A stretch of 64,000 bases of DNA, taken from assembly GCF_011947265.1 (NCBI RefSeq), contig NZ_JAATHD010000011.1:62001-126000 (forward strand), in the 5' to 3' direction. The position numbers were made by a program, and so were the translations under genes. Under the pieces are notes generated by a model that saw only the letters and a list, made by a program, of their open reading frames with translations, ran no database searches and was not told where the DNA came from. Source of the DNA: Paenibacillus sp. HB172176. Its GTDB lineage: Bacteria; Bacillota; Bacilli; Paenibacillales; Paenibacillaceae. Shown here piece by piece: positions 26,772 to 35,369 of the stretch (positions within the stretch are counted from its first letter, which is position 1; every line of letters begins with the position of its first letter).

Positions 26772-27980
26772 ATGAGCGTGCCCATCAAGGAAGAGGAAGT
26801 GAAAATCCCCGTAACTGTACTGAGCGGTTATTTAGGTGCAGGAAAAACGACTCTATTGAATCATGTGCTGAATAATCGGGAAGGTCTGAAGGTAGCTGTC
26901 ATTGTCAATGATTTGAGCGAAGTCAATATCGATGCCGATCTGGTTCGGGACGGCGGAGGTTTGAGCCGTACAGAGGAGAAGCTGGTGGAGATGTCCAACG
27001 GCTGCATCTGCTGCACGCTTCGCGATGACTTGCTTCAGGAGGTCGAGCGGCTGGCTCGGGAGAAGCGCTTCGACTACATCCTGATTGAATCGACCGGGAT
27101 CGGCGAACCGCTGCCTGTTGCGCAAACCTTTACTTACATCGACGAGGAGCAGGAGATCGATCTATCCAAGCTAACCCGTTTGGACTGCATGGTTACAGTG
27201 GTGGACGCCTATCACTTCTGGCAGGATTTCAATTCCCCGGAAACATTAATGGATCGGAAGCAGGAGGCGGGAGATGGCGATACGAGAGGCGTTGTTCATC
27301 TCCTGACTGATCAGGTGGAGTTTTGCGATGTACTGATTATTAACAAATGCGATATGGTAAGCGAAGCTGAATTGCTTAAGCTGGAAGCCGCTCTCAGGGG
27401 TTTGCAGCCGAGGGCCAAAATTATTCGCACCAGTCAGGGAAAGATTGATCCGAAAGAGATTTTGAATACAGGTCTATTTGATTTCGAGGTTGCAAGTCAA
27501 TCCGCCGGCTGGATCCAAGAACTGCAGAAGGAGCATCATACGCCCGAAACTGAAGAATACGGCATCTCATCGTTTGTATACACGCGCAAGCAACCGTTTC
27601 ATCCTGAACGGTTGCTTCAATGGATGGGGAAGTGGCCGAAGGAGATTGTTCGCTCCAAGGGCATCATGTGGGTGGCTACCCGAAATAATATGGCGATTTC
27701 CTTCAGCCAGGCAGGCGTCTCGCGGCAGCTTTCGCCGGCAGGCTTATGGGTGGCCGCGTTGTCCGCAGAGGAGCGGAGCACCTACTTCGGAAGTGAACAT
27801 GAATTTCCCAAATCGCCAGATTGGGACGAGGAGTGGGGTGATCGGGTGACCAAGCTTGTGTTTATCGGGGTAGGACTGGACAAGGAGAAAATTATTCGAT
27901 CATTGGATAAAACGTTATTAACGGAAGCCGAAATGAAAAGTGTCTGGCGTTCCTTAAACGATCCGCTGCCAACGTTTTAG
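26772..27980 (+). CDS. COG0523 (CobW/ZagA-type) zinc GTPase, copy 1
   Basis: A 402-residue metallochaperone-type GTPase. Walker A is [13 protein letters not shown] and the conserved metal-binding CxCC is [12 protein letters not shown] and NKCD are the G3-like and G4 motifs, and a CobW C-terminal domain follows. Bacillus YciC/ZagA, a Zur-repressed relative, binds zinc and supplies metal to folate enzymes under starvation. ATG at 26772 has AGGAG/GAAGGA upstream; the same frame is open far upstream, but that part is a shadow of the FeoB-like gene. It follows that gene by 59 nt and lies ahead of zur. A close paralogue sits at 31314. Confidence 0.92.
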   Translation: MSVPIKEEEVKIPVTVLSGYLGAGKTTLLNHVLNNREGLKVAVIVNDLSEVNIDADLVRDGGGLSRTEEKLVEMSNGCICCTLRDDLLQEVERLAREKRFDYILIESTGIGEPLPVAQTFTYIDEEQEIDLSKLTRLDCMVTVVDAYHFWQDFNSPETLMDRKQEAGDGDTRGVVHLLTDQVEFCDVLIINKCDMVSEAELLKLEAALRGLQPRAKIIRTSQGKIDPKEILNTGLFDFEVASQSAGWIQELQKEHHTPETEEYGISSFVYTRKQPFHPERLLQWMGKWPKEIVRSKGIMWVATRNNMAISFSQAGVSRQLSPAGLWVAALSAEERSTYFGSEHEFPKSPDWDEEWGDRVTKLVFIGVGLDKEKIIRSLDKTLLTEAEMKSVWRSLNDPLPTF

Positions 27981-28107
27981 AACGGCTTCAGATTTTGTGA
28001 TATGACAAAAGCCCCCTTTTCTTGCTAAAATACAAAGACGGCATGCCGCAAACGGAGCGAATGCAAGAACCGTATCTATATACTGTCAGAGAAGGGGACG
28101 AAATGAT

Positions 28108-28545
28108 ATGGAGGAAAAGCGCAACAGGGTGAAAGACATGCTGGAGACGATGTCCAGAAACGGTTGGCGGGTGACCGAACAGCGGAAAATGCTGGCGCAA
28201 ATTTTTGTCGATGATGATGGTTATTTGTCGCCCAAGGATGTTTATGATCAAATGGCGGTTCAATATCCCAGCGTCAGCTTTGACACCGTTTATCGCAATC
28301 TTCGCATGTTAAGCGATATGGGCGTTCTGGAGCATTTTTATTTTATGGAAGGCGGACTGAAGTTTCGAGAAAACTGTGCGCCGCATCATCATCATCATTT
28401 GATTTGCGTCAATTGCGAAAAAACGCTGGACTTTGATTATTGCCCAATGGATCAAGGGCCGGAGCTGCCTGGGAGCTATAAAATATTGCGTCATCGCTTT
28501 GAGGTTTATGGCATTTGCGAAGGATGTCAAGCTGACCAAACGTAA
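28108..28545 (+). CDS. zur: Fur-family zinc uptake regulator Zur
   Basis: A 145-residue winged-helix repressor. The DNA-binding half contains RVTEQRKMLAQIF and FDTVYRNLRML. The regulatory half has a run of five His (PHHHHHLIC) and two Cys pairs, CVNC and CEGC, that form the structural zinc site. Zur rather than Fur or PerR is chosen because the gene sits inside a block of zinc genes, each preceded by a Zur-type box. ATG at 28108 has GAAGGGG 10 nt upstream. A weak promoter (TAAAAT at 28026-28031) may add independent expression to readthrough from the operon. It would repress its own operon, forming a feedback loop. Confidence 0.88.
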   Translation: MEEKRNRVKDMLETMSRNGWRVTEQRKMLAQIFVDDDGYLSPKDVYDQMAVQYPSVSFDTVYRNLRMLSDMGVLEHFYFMEGGLKFRENCAPHHHHHLICVNCEKTLDFDYCPMDQGPELPGSYKILRHRFEVYGICEGCQADQT

Positions 28546-28572
28546 CATTTGGAGAGCTCTTCTAAGTTAGCA

Positions 28573-28621
28573 TTGACGAAAGAACATGAACTTGTTACAA
28601 TGTTGTACGTAAACATTACGA
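28573..28621 (+). promoter_or_regulatory. znu promoter with Zur box 3
   Basis: TTGACG (28573-28578), 17 nt, TACAAT (28596-28601). ACGTAAACATTACGA (28607-28621) follows at once and matches the Zur core at 13 of 15 positions when the N is counted as a match. Confidence 0.85.
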
Positions 28622-28624
28622 TTT

Positions 28625-28648
28625 ATCCGAGGGAACTCGGATTTTTTC
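28625..28648 (+). terminator. Compact hairpin terminator or attenuator between znu promoter and znuC
   Basis: ATCCGAG (28625-28631), loop GGAA, CTCGGAT (28636-28642), then TTTTTC. It is a textbook Rho-independent terminator. It lies downstream of the promoter at 28573 and upstream of znuC, so it either ends the zur transcript or attenuates znu transcription. Confidence 0.8.
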
Positions 28649-28659
28649 TTGAATGCAAA

Positions 28660-28674
28660 TCGTAATGATTACGT
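28660..28674 (+). promoter_or_regulatory. Zur box 4
   Basis: TCGTAATGATTACGT, one mismatch from the Zur core, inside the longer match AAATCGTAATGATTACGTAC. It lies beyond the hairpin and 77 nt before the znuC start. A TTGAAT at 28649 might be the -35 of a second promoter here, but no good -10 is seen. Confidence 0.88.
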
Positions 28675-28750
28675 ACTAGGCAAAGCGGCTGTGCTGTCCT
28701 TTGAGAACGCCTATGAAAGGGATGGCGAAGGCAGGAAGGAAGAGAATGAC

Positions 28751-29458
28751 ATGCTAATGGTTTCCTTGCAGGATGTTGAGTTTGGCTATCAGGACGTTCC
28801 TTGTCTGGAGGATGCGAATATTCAAATCCTCTCCGGTGAGTTTGTCGCTGTAACGGGACAGAACGGGGCGGCAAAAACAACGCTGCTCAAGCTTATGTTG
28901 GGTCTGCTCAAGCCTTGGAAAGGAAAGATACAGCTTGCTTCAAAAAATGCGCAAGGGGAAAAATTGACGATCGGCTATGTTCCTCAACAGATTGCGGCAT
29001 TTAACGGCGCATTCCCAAGCACGATTTTCGAGTTTGTCCGTTCTGCCAGACATACGAGGGGATCCTGGCTGCGCAAGCTGAACGCTGAGGATTACAGGCT
29101 CACCGAGCAGGCGCTTCGACAAGTGGGGATGTGGGAGCTTCGTCAACGGAAGATCGGCGAGCTGTCTGGCGGACAAAAGCAAAAAATCTGTATAGCGCGC
29201 GCCTTGGCGCAGGAGCCCGATTTGTTGGTGCTCGACGAACCTGCCACGGGGATGGATATGGAAAGTCGTCTCGGCTTCTATGAATTGCTGCATCGTCAGG
29301 CAAACGAATCTGGACGAACGGTCATTATGGTCACGCACGGCTTGCAGGAGGCGGAGAGCTACCTCAGTCGAATCATTACGCTCGAGAGGAGGGAGGATGG
29401 GCGGTGGAAATGCTGCACTACGACTTCATGCAACGGGCATTTTGTGCCGGCGGGATAA
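28751..29458 (+). CDS. znuC: Zinc ABC transporter ATP-binding protein
   Basis: A 235-residue ATPase energising zinc import. Signature LSGGQKQKICIARAL, Walker B LLVLDEPATGMD and H-loop VTHG are normal. The Walker A reads GQNGAAKTT: Ala stands where most ABC ATPases have Gly before the invariant Lys. I recall this form from Gram-positive AdcC/ZnuC proteins but could not check it. ATG at 28751 has GGAAGGA 10 nt upstream; an upstream in-frame ATG at 28649 would put Zur box 4 inside the gene. The tail overlaps znuB by 55 nt. It is the first gene of znuC-znuB-znuA. Confidence 0.92.
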   Translation: MLMVSLQDVEFGYQDVPCLEDANIQILSGEFVAVTGQNGAAKTTLLKLMLGLLKPWKGKIQLASKNAQGEKLTIGYVPQQIAAFNGAFPSTIFEFVRSARHTRGSWLRKLNAEDYRLTEQALRQVGMWELRQRKIGELSGGQKQKICIARALAQEPDLLVLDEPATGMDMESRLGFYELLHRQANESGRTVIMVTHGLQEAESYLSRIITLERREDGRWKCCTTTSCNGHFVPAG

Positions 29459-30291
29459 TCGCCCTGTTGGCCTCTACGCTGGGCGTTTATCTTATGCTGC
29501 GGAGGCAGGCTTTAATGGCCGATATGCTCTCGCATGTTTCTCTGGCCGGTGTCGCCGGCGGGGTATACTTGCATATCGATCCAACCTTGGGCGGCTTTGT
29601 CGTTGCTGTCGTCGGAGCTGTAGCGGTTGAATATCTTCGCAGATCATATAAAACGTATAGCGAAGTATCCGTTGCAATTATTATGGTCGGCGGTCTATCG
29701 TCGGCTGTCATATTGATGAGTCTGAACAAGAGTCTGAATAAGAGCTTCTCTTCTTACTTATTCGGATCGGTAGTGGCCGTGAATCGAACCGAACTGCTTG
29801 TCATGGCGTTCGTAGCTTTAATCGGCGGACTTTTTTTCTATCTTTTGCGCAGGCCGCTCTATCAAATGACGTTCGATGAGGAAACGGCGAAGACGAACGG
29901 TCTTCCGGTCAAATGGATTTCGCTCGGTTTTAGCGTACTGACGGGGATGATCGTCGCGGCGGCTATGCCGATCGTTGGGGTTCTCCTGGTGTCGGCGCTT
30001 ATTGTGCTTCCTGCGGCGCTCGCAATCCGTATCGCTCCGAGTTTTTCGGCGGCGTTATTTATCTCAATGGGAATCGGATTGACTGGCGTTTTTTCCGGGC
30101 TTTCAGCATCCTATGCCTTCAGTACGCCGCCCGGCGGTACGATTGCTTTTGTGCTGTTAATCATTCTGGTGGCAGGAATCGGCGTCAGGAAGGCCCTGTT
30201 TGAAATCAGCAAGAGAACCCGGAGCAAGGAGAAGGAGAAAGAATTGCCTATTCACGGACACATGGCTGTCAAAGAAATGTCTCGGCATTAA
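29404..30291 (+). CDS. znuB: Zinc ABC transporter permease
   Basis: A 295-residue member of the ABC-3 permease family (ZnuB/AdcB/MntB) with about eight to nine helices. Typical segments are LMLRRQALMADMLSHVSLAG near the N-terminus and the loop FDEETAKTNGLPVKW, which contacts the ATPase. The start is GTG at 29404, seven nt after GAGGAGGGAGG; the gene overlaps the end of znuC. The C-terminal ~20 residues are Lys/Arg/Glu-rich and cytoplasmic, with a His near the end. It forms the membrane channel with ZnuC, taking zinc from ZnuA. Confidence 0.93.
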   Translation: MEMLHYDFMQRAFCAGGIIALLASTLGVYLMLRRQALMADMLSHVSLAGVAGGVYLHIDPTLGGFVVAVVGAVAVEYLRRSYKTYSEVSVAIIMVGGLSSAVILMSLNKSLNKSFSSYLFGSVVAVNRTELLVMAFVALIGGLFFYLLRRPLYQMTFDEETAKTNGLPVKWISLGFSVLTGMIVAAAMPIVGVLLVSALIVLPAALAIRIAPSFSAALFISMGIGLTGVFSGLSASYAFSTPPGGTIAFVLLIILVAGIGVRKALFEISKRTRSKEKEKELPIHGHMAVKEMSRH

Positions 30292-30338
30292 TGAAATGAA
30301 GGAATAATAAACGAATGATTATTGGGGGATGTGCAAGC

Positions 30339-31292
30339 ATGCGGAAATGGTTCAAGAAATCAATGTTTTTATCAGTAGGGTTAGTTGTATTGCTGGCAGG
30401 ATGCGGAAATAACGAGAATAATGCTAATTCGAATGATGGCGACAAACTGAATGTAGTGACCACCTTCTACCCGATGTATGAATTCAGCAGACAGGTCGGA
30501 GGCGAGTATGCGAATGTCACTGCGCTTATTCCGGCGGGCGCGGAGCCGCATGATTGGGAGCCGAGCGCGCAGGATATGGTGAAGGTGAAGGAAGCGGATA
30601 TTTTCGTGTACAACGGAATTGTGGAAGGCTGGGTCGACGATGCGCTTTCCAGCGCTGCCAATGACAAGCGCGTTGTCGTGGAAGCGAGCAATGGCATTTC
30701 GCTCATGGAAGGTCTTCCGGAAGAAGAAGAAGGAGAAGAGGAACACGCGCACGAGGAAGAAGGACCCATTCTCGATCCGCATGTTTGGCTCGATCCTGTG
30801 CTGGCCCAGAAGGAAGTCGCTTCCATTGAAGCAGCATTCGAGCAAGCCGATCCGGCTAATAAGGATGCCTATAAGAAAAATGCGGATGCCTACATCGCGA
30901 AGCTTCAAGAGCTGGACGAGACGTACAAAGCGGGATTGAAAGATGTCAAACGCAAAGAATTTGTAACCCAGCATGCGGCATTCGGCTACTTGGCCAAACA
31001 ATATGGGCTGACACAAGTGCCAATCGCGGGGCTTTCTCCCGAACAGGAACCGGCTCCGGACGATCTGGCGAATATTATAGCATTCGCCAAGGAGAATCAA
31101 GTGAAAACGATTTTTTTCGAAACACTTGTCGAACCGAAGATCGCCCAAGTGGTAGCGGATGAGATCGGCGCCAAAACAGATGTGCTTAACCCGCTCGAAG
31201 GATTGACCGACGAGGAGCAAAAAAACAACCTGGACTACATTGGCATTATGAAAAATAATCTCGAGGCTTTAAAGAAAGCCCTTAATGAATAA
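30339..31292 (+). CDS. znuA: Zinc ABC transporter substrate-binding lipoprotein
   Basis: A 317-residue cluster A-I binding protein. The lipobox is LLAGC. Zinc-ligand histidines are expected in EPHDWEPS, DPHVWLDP and QHAAFGYLA, and the acidic ligand in the FFETLVEPK region. Between the first two lies the flexible metal-gathering loop of ZnuA proteins, here mostly Glu with only two His (EEEEGEEEHAHEEE), so more acidic and less His-rich than most. ATG at 30339 has GGGGGATG about 9 nt upstream; an ATG at 30315 overlaps that ribosome site. It captures extracellular zinc for ZnuBC and is followed after 21 nt by the second COG0523 GTPase. Confidence 0.94.
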   Translation: MRKWFKKSMFLSVGLVVLLAGCGNNENNANSNDGDKLNVVTTFYPMYEFSRQVGGEYANVTALIPAGAEPHDWEPSAQDMVKVKEADIFVYNGIVEGWVDDALSSAANDKRVVVEASNGISLMEGLPEEEEGEEEHAHEEEGPILDPHVWLDPVLAQKEVASIEAAFEQADPANKDAYKKNADAYIAKLQELDETYKAGLKDVKRKEFVTQHAAFGYLAKQYGLTQVPIAGLSPEQEPAPDDLANIIAFAKENQVKTIFFETLVEPKIAQVVADEIGAKTDVLNPLEGLTDEEQKNNLDYIGIMKNNLEALKKALNE

Positions 31293-31313
31293 AGATAAGG
31301 ATAAGGTGAAGAA

Positions 31314-32528
31314 ATGAGTCAATCCAAAATACCAGTCACCGTGCTCAGCGGTTATCTGGGCGTCGGGAAAACGACAGTGCTTAACCATGTGCTAAACAAT
31401 CGGCTGGGGCTAAAAATTGCTGTCATTGTCAATGATCTGAGCGAAGTGAATATCGATGCCTCGCTGATCAAAGAAGGGGGCGGACTCTCTCGCACCGATG
31501 AGAAGCTTGTGGAAATGTCCAATGGCTGCATCTGCTGCACGCTTCGCGAAGATTTGCTCCGAGAGGTTGAGCAATTAGCCAAAGAAAATCGCTTCGATTA
31601 TATTTTGATCGAATCCACAGGCGTTGGAGAGCCGGTTCCAGTTGCTCAAACCTTTACTTATATTGACGAAGAACAAGGAATTGATTTATCCCGGTTGTGT
31701 CGGCTGGACTGCTTGGTCACCGTTGTGGACGCTTATCGGTTCTGGCATGACTTTTCCTCCGGAGAGACATTGCTCGAACGAAACCAGGCGGTCGGAGAGG
31801 AAGATACGCGAGAGGTAGTCGATCTGCTTATTGATCAAATTGAATTTTGCGATGTCCTGCTGCTGAACAAATGCGATCTCATTGCCGAAGAGGAGCTGGA
31901 TGAGCTCGAAGGCGTGCTTCGCAAGCTTCAGCCGAGAGCCAAGCTGATTCGGATCGTTAAGGGAAATGTCAATCCAACCGACATTCTAAATACGGAACTG
32001 TTCGATTTCGAAGAGGCTAGTCTATCGGCCGGATGGCTGAAGGAGCTGGAGAAGCCGGTTCATACACCGGAAACGGAAGAATACGGAATTTCTTCATTTG
32101 TTTATGAAAGAGTGCGGCCATTCCATCCCGAACGTTTAATGGCGTGGATGGAGGACTGGCCGGCCGAGGTGGTGCGCGCCAAGGGAATGATGTGGTTAGC
32201 CACAAGGAATGAAATGGGGCAAAGCTTTAGTCAGGCGGGTCCGTCGATTCAAATTGGTCCTTCCGGTTATTGGATTGCGGCGCTGCCTCCGGAAGAACGG
32301 GCAACAGTGTTGGAGGAAGATTCCGAGCTTTCTGAAACATGGGATCCTGATTATGGCGATCGGATTAATAAAGTTGTTTTTATCGGCATCGAGATGGATC
32401 GCAAGCAACTGATTTCAAGTCTGGATGCCTGCTTGTTGACGGATGAGGAAATGAAGCAGGATTGGAGTCAATTTGCTGATGAATTTCCGAATGCGGCAGA
32501 AACCCCGATCGAAACCAGTTTTCTCTAA
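31314..32528 (+). CDS. COG0523 (CobW/ZagA-type) zinc GTPase, copy 2
   Basis: A 404-residue paralogue of the protein at 26772, collinear over its full length. Walker A is SGYLGVGKTTVLN, CxCC is NGCICCTL and the G4 motif is NKCD. It differs mainly in the C-terminal ~60 residues. It lies 21 nt after znuA and so belongs to the Zur-controlled znu operon, whereas copy 1 belongs to the FeoB-like operon. The role proposed for such proteins is to hand zinc to essential enzymes when zinc is scarce. A perfect bidirectional terminator follows. Confidence 0.92.
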   Translation: MSQSKIPVTVLSGYLGVGKTTVLNHVLNNRLGLKIAVIVNDLSEVNIDASLIKEGGGLSRTDEKLVEMSNGCICCTLREDLLREVEQLAKENRFDYILIESTGVGEPVPVAQTFTYIDEEQGIDLSRLCRLDCLVTVVDAYRFWHDFSSGETLLERNQAVGEEDTREVVDLLIDQIEFCDVLLLNKCDLIAEEELDELEGVLRKLQPRAKLIRIVKGNVNPTDILNTELFDFEEASLSAGWLKELEKPVHTPETEEYGISSFVYERVRPFHPERLMAWMEDWPAEVVRAKGMMWLATRNEMGQSFSQAGPSIQIGPSGYWIAALPPEERATVLEEDSELSETWDPDYGDRINKVVFIGIEMDRKQLISSLDACLLTDEEMKQDWSQFADEFPNAAETPIETSFL

Positions 32529-32571
32529 TGCTGCTTGTGAAGGCAACGTTGTTTCACCTTGCTTGCACCGC

Positions 32572-32611
32572 AAATGAACGGCATGGGCGCCTTAGCCCAT
32601 GCCGTTCATTT
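32572..32611. terminator. Perfect bidirectional terminator
   Basis: AAATGAACGGCATGGGC (32572-32588) and its exact complement (32595-32611) enclose GCCTTA. It separates the znu operon from the convergent dps gene; the flanking A and T residues suit both directions. Confidence 0.85.
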
Positions 32612-32634
32612 ATTCCATATCTATAAACCTCCGC

Positions 32635-33087
32635 TTACTCGTTGAACGCGCTCAGCATCCATACATGCTTCTCCAACGATTTATGTATCGCGAGCAGCAT
32701 ATCTGCGGTTGTATCGTCATTCTTCTCTTCCGCAGCCGACATGCCTTCCTTCAGTTCCTCGATAACCGTCGAGAAATCCTTGATCAGTTGGCTCACCATC
32801 CCGGCAGCATCCTCTTTTCCAGTCGCCTCTTTGATGCTGGATTCCTCCAGAATCTTCTTCATGGTGGCAATCGGCTGGCCGCCAATCGCCAGCAGCCGCT
32901 CTGCAAGATCATCTACGATGACTGCCGATTCCTCGTACAGTTCTTGAAACTTCACATGCAGCGTGAAGAACTGAGGTCCCTTCACATACCAATGATAATT
33001 GTGGAGTTTGATGAAAAGCACGCTCCAGTTCGCCACTTGGCGATTTAGAAGTGTTTGAACGGTTTTTGCAGGTGTAGTTGTTGTCAT
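32635..33087 (-). CDS. dps: Dps-family DNA-protecting ferritin
   Basis: A 150-residue four-helix-bundle mini-ferritin that oxidises and stores iron and shields DNA from peroxide. The inter-subunit ferroxidase site is visible as [10 protein letters not shown] (two His) and [13 protein letters not shown] (Asp, Glu). AAAGGAGGATT precedes the ATG. It is transcribed toward the znu operon, within the zinc island but on the opposite strand. I see no Zur box in front of it; a PerR or sigma-B site was not identified. A zinc link is therefore only positional. Confidence 0.93.
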   Translation of the reverse strand: MTTTTPAKTVQTLLNRQVANWSVLFIKLHNYHWYVKGPQFFTLHVKFQELYEESAVIVDDLAERLLAIGGQPIATMKKILEESSIKEATGKEDAAGMVSQLIKDFSTVIEELKEGMSAAEEKNDDTTADMLLAIHKSLEKHVWMLSAFNE

Positions 33088-33235
33088 ATGAATCCTCCTT
33101 TGAATAATCCTTTATTACTGTGCTCCTTATCTTTACCCATAATTACGAAGTTTAAAAACCCGTTTTACCATTTTCCTTGTTCAAGTAAGTCCTATCTGTC
33201 GTATATGAGAAATTTCTCACAACAGGATTGTCCTA

Positions 33236-33290
33236 TTGTCAGGTGACAGAACATAGAATATACTGGATAAGTTAATCGTAATGTTTACTT
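33236..33290 (+). promoter_or_regulatory. Promoter with Zur box 5 for the ycgR-ycgQ-type operon
   Basis: TTGTCA (33236-33241), 17 nt, TATACT (33259-33264). TCGTAATGTTTACTT (33276-33290) follows, a Zur core with three mismatches. The layout (promoter, then box about 11 nt after -10) repeats that of the other two zinc operons. Confidence 0.75.
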
Positions 33291-33318
33291 TTAAATGTCG
33301 GTGAAAGGAGGCGTTGTA

Positions 33319-34383
33319 TTGCGTCAAGGGGTATTCAATTCCATTATTGCGGGGCTGTCCATCATCATTATGGGCATGATTGCAATGATTTTTTTTCAGG
33401 GGCAGTTCAACCTGGACTGGATACACGCGGCGGCTTTGCAATCCTTCAAAATCGTATTCATTAGCATTTTGCTGGAGGCGCTGCCCTTTATACTCATCGG
33501 GGTATTATTCTCATCTTTGATACAAGTATTCGTAAGCGATGCTTTCATACGCAGATTTGCCCCTAAGAATCCAGTCGCCGGCGTGCTGATAGGCGGCTTG
33601 CTGGGCGTGGTGTTTCCGCTTTGCGAATGCGGCATGATCCCCGTCATACGCAGGCTGATACGCAAGGGAATGCCGTCCTATATGGGGATTGTCTATTTGC
33701 TCGCAGGCCCCATCGTTAATCCTGTCGTCTACGCCTCCACCTTCACAGCATTTCGCGCAACGCCAGAGATCGCGTATGCCAGAATGATTCTCGGGTATGC
33801 GGTGGCGGCGGCGATCGGATTTATCTTATACGCCTTTATGAAGAAGAGTCCGTTGAAGGAGAGTCGAACAACGGGGGAGACCGAACATTTGCAACGAGAA
33901 GCACATTCTAAGCCACATTCGCACACGCATTCTCATCCTCCTCGCTCTCATGAGCACGAAGCAAGGCCAAGCGGATTTTTTGCCAAAATAGGATCAGCCT
34001 TGTCGCATGCGTCAGAGGAATTTTTTGACATGGGCAAATATTTGCTGTTCGGGGCTTTGCTCACCGCCATGATGCAAACGGTAGTCAGCAGGGAGATGTT
34101 TGTGCAATTTGCCGATCATGCGGTATTATCCTATCTATTCATGATGGCTTTTGCATTCGTTCTCTCGATTTGCTCGACATCGGATTCTTTTATTGCCGCT
34201 TCGTTCACGGGCATCTTTCACTCCGGTCCAATATTGGCGTTTTTGGTTTTGGGCCCGATGATGGATGTCAAGAATCTGCTTATGCTGCTCTCCTCGTTCC
34301 GACTGAAGTTTGTAGCAGCGCTTACCTTGCTTATTGTGGTCTTGACAGGCATTAGCTGCTGGATAATAGGAGGTATACTATGA
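33319..34383 (+). CDS. ycgR: COG0701-type permease with His-rich loop (YcgR-like)
   Basis: A 354-residue permease of the DUF318/COG0701 family, with about eight helices in two blocks. GGLLGVVFPLCECGMIPV and LAGPIVNPVVYAS are characteristic; a Cys pair (CECG) sits in a membrane-proximal position. Between the blocks a cytoplasmic loop is His-rich (HSKPHSHTHSHPPRSHEHE), as in zinc and cobalt transporters. TTG at 33319 is chosen: AAAGGAGG ends at 33311, while an ATG at 33295 precedes it. Its stop overlaps the next gene by 4 nt. In Bacillus subtilis the corresponding ycgR-ycgQ pair is Zur-repressed, and the Zur box here fits. The transported species is unproven. Confidence 0.85.
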   Translation: MRQGVFNSIIAGLSIIIMGMIAMIFFQGQFNLDWIHAAALQSFKIVFISILLEALPFILIGVLFSSLIQVFVSDAFIRRFAPKNPVAGVLIGGLLGVVFPLCECGMIPVIRRLIRKGMPSYMGIVYLLAGPIVNPVVYASTFTAFRATPEIAYARMILGYAVAAAIGFILYAFMKKSPLKESRTTGETEHLQREAHSKPHSHTHSHPPRSHEHEARPSGFFAKIGSALSHASEEFFDMGKYLLFGALLTAMMQTVVSREMFVQFADHAVLSYLFMMAFAFVLSICSTSDSFIAASFTGIFHSGPILAFLVLGPMMDVKNLLMLLSSFRLKFVAALTLLIVVLTGISCWIIGGIL

Positions 34384-35345
34384 GGCATCATATACTTAAA
34401 GCTGCGATCTATACCGGGTTTACCCTGATCATCGTGTTCTTGATCAACAACGGCGATATTAAGCTGTATATTGCTCCGCGAATGATGATGTACGTTAAAC
34501 TGTCGGCTATTGGGGTATATGCGCTGGCTGTTTTTCAAATTTATGCCGCACTGAAGAAGGGACGGCAACGGGAGGCAGACGAATGCGATTGCGGCCATGA
34601 TCATACTCCGTCCAAGTCTGGATGGAAAAATGTCATTTCCTACAGTTTATTCATACTGCCGTTGCTGCTCGTGTTTCTTATGCCTTCAGGCACGCTCGGC
34701 AGCGCGATGGCAGCCAAGAAGGGGATTAGTCTGGGCGGAAGCGAGTCGATCGCAAGATTGGAAAACTCCGTTGCCAGAACAGATACGGCCAGGCTTAAGA
34801 TTGCGGACAGCGCTCCTGTTATCCCTGCTCCAACACTTTCGCCTACGGCCGAAGGCGACAATCAGAGTTTAACCAAAGATGATCTCCAAAACTCGGAGCT
34901 TGATCAATTATTCACCTTCGACGAATACACGGAGGATTATGCCAAGTATGGAAAAGAGCTGTATAAGCTCGATTCCATTGTTGTGCCGGAGAAGCAATTT
35001 ATCGAAACCTTAACAACCCTGGATTTGTATCGCGATGCTTTTATGGGCAAGGGAGTGACTTTAAGCGGATTTACGTACAGAGAGGAAGATATGAATAAGG
35101 ACCAGCTCGTTGTAGGCCGATTCGCCATGACCTGCTGCTCGGCTGACGCCTTGCCGTACGGTCTATTAATTCAATGGCCGAGGGCGAATGAGTACGATGA
35201 GGATGAATGGATTTCCGTGACAGGCAAGCTGGATGTAACAACTTATATGGAGAATGAAATTATTGTTATTAAAGCGACGAAGATTAAGCGAATCGATCCG
35301 GCGGAGACGCCCTACGTTTATCCCGATTTTGATTTTGGCACCTGA
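34380..35345 (+). CDS. ycgQ: TIGR03943-family zinc-associated membrane protein (YcgQ-like)
   Basis: A 321-residue partner of the preceding permease. Two N-terminal helices (about 10-28 and 40-60) flank a short loop, followed by the metal-binding-like ECDCGHDH and a third helix near 90-108. After a linker, an extracellular domain (about 180-321) contains MTCCSADALPYGLLIQWP, with adjacent Cys, and ISVTGKLDVTTY, an OB-fold-like pattern similar to that in the lipoprotein at 1592. The ATG overlaps the permease stop. This two-gene unit is conserved in many bacteria and repeatedly found under Zur; its biochemical role is not established. Confidence 0.85.
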   Translation: MRHHILKAAIYTGFTLIIVFLINNGDIKLYIAPRMMMYVKLSAIGVYALAVFQIYAALKKGRQREADECDCGHDHTPSKSGWKNVISYSLFILPLLLVFLMPSGTLGSAMAAKKGISLGGSESIARLENSVARTDTARLKIADSAPVIPAPTLSPTAEGDNQSLTKDDLQNSELDQLFTFDEYTEDYAKYGKELYKLDSIVVPEKQFIETLTTLDLYRDAFMGKGVTLSGFTYREEDMNKDQLVVGRFAMTCCSADALPYGLLIQWPRANEYDEDEWISVTGKLDVTTYMENEIIVIKATKIKRIDPAETPYVYPDFDFGT

Positions 35346-35369
35346 CAGCAGCAGTCTCCTGTAATGGAT

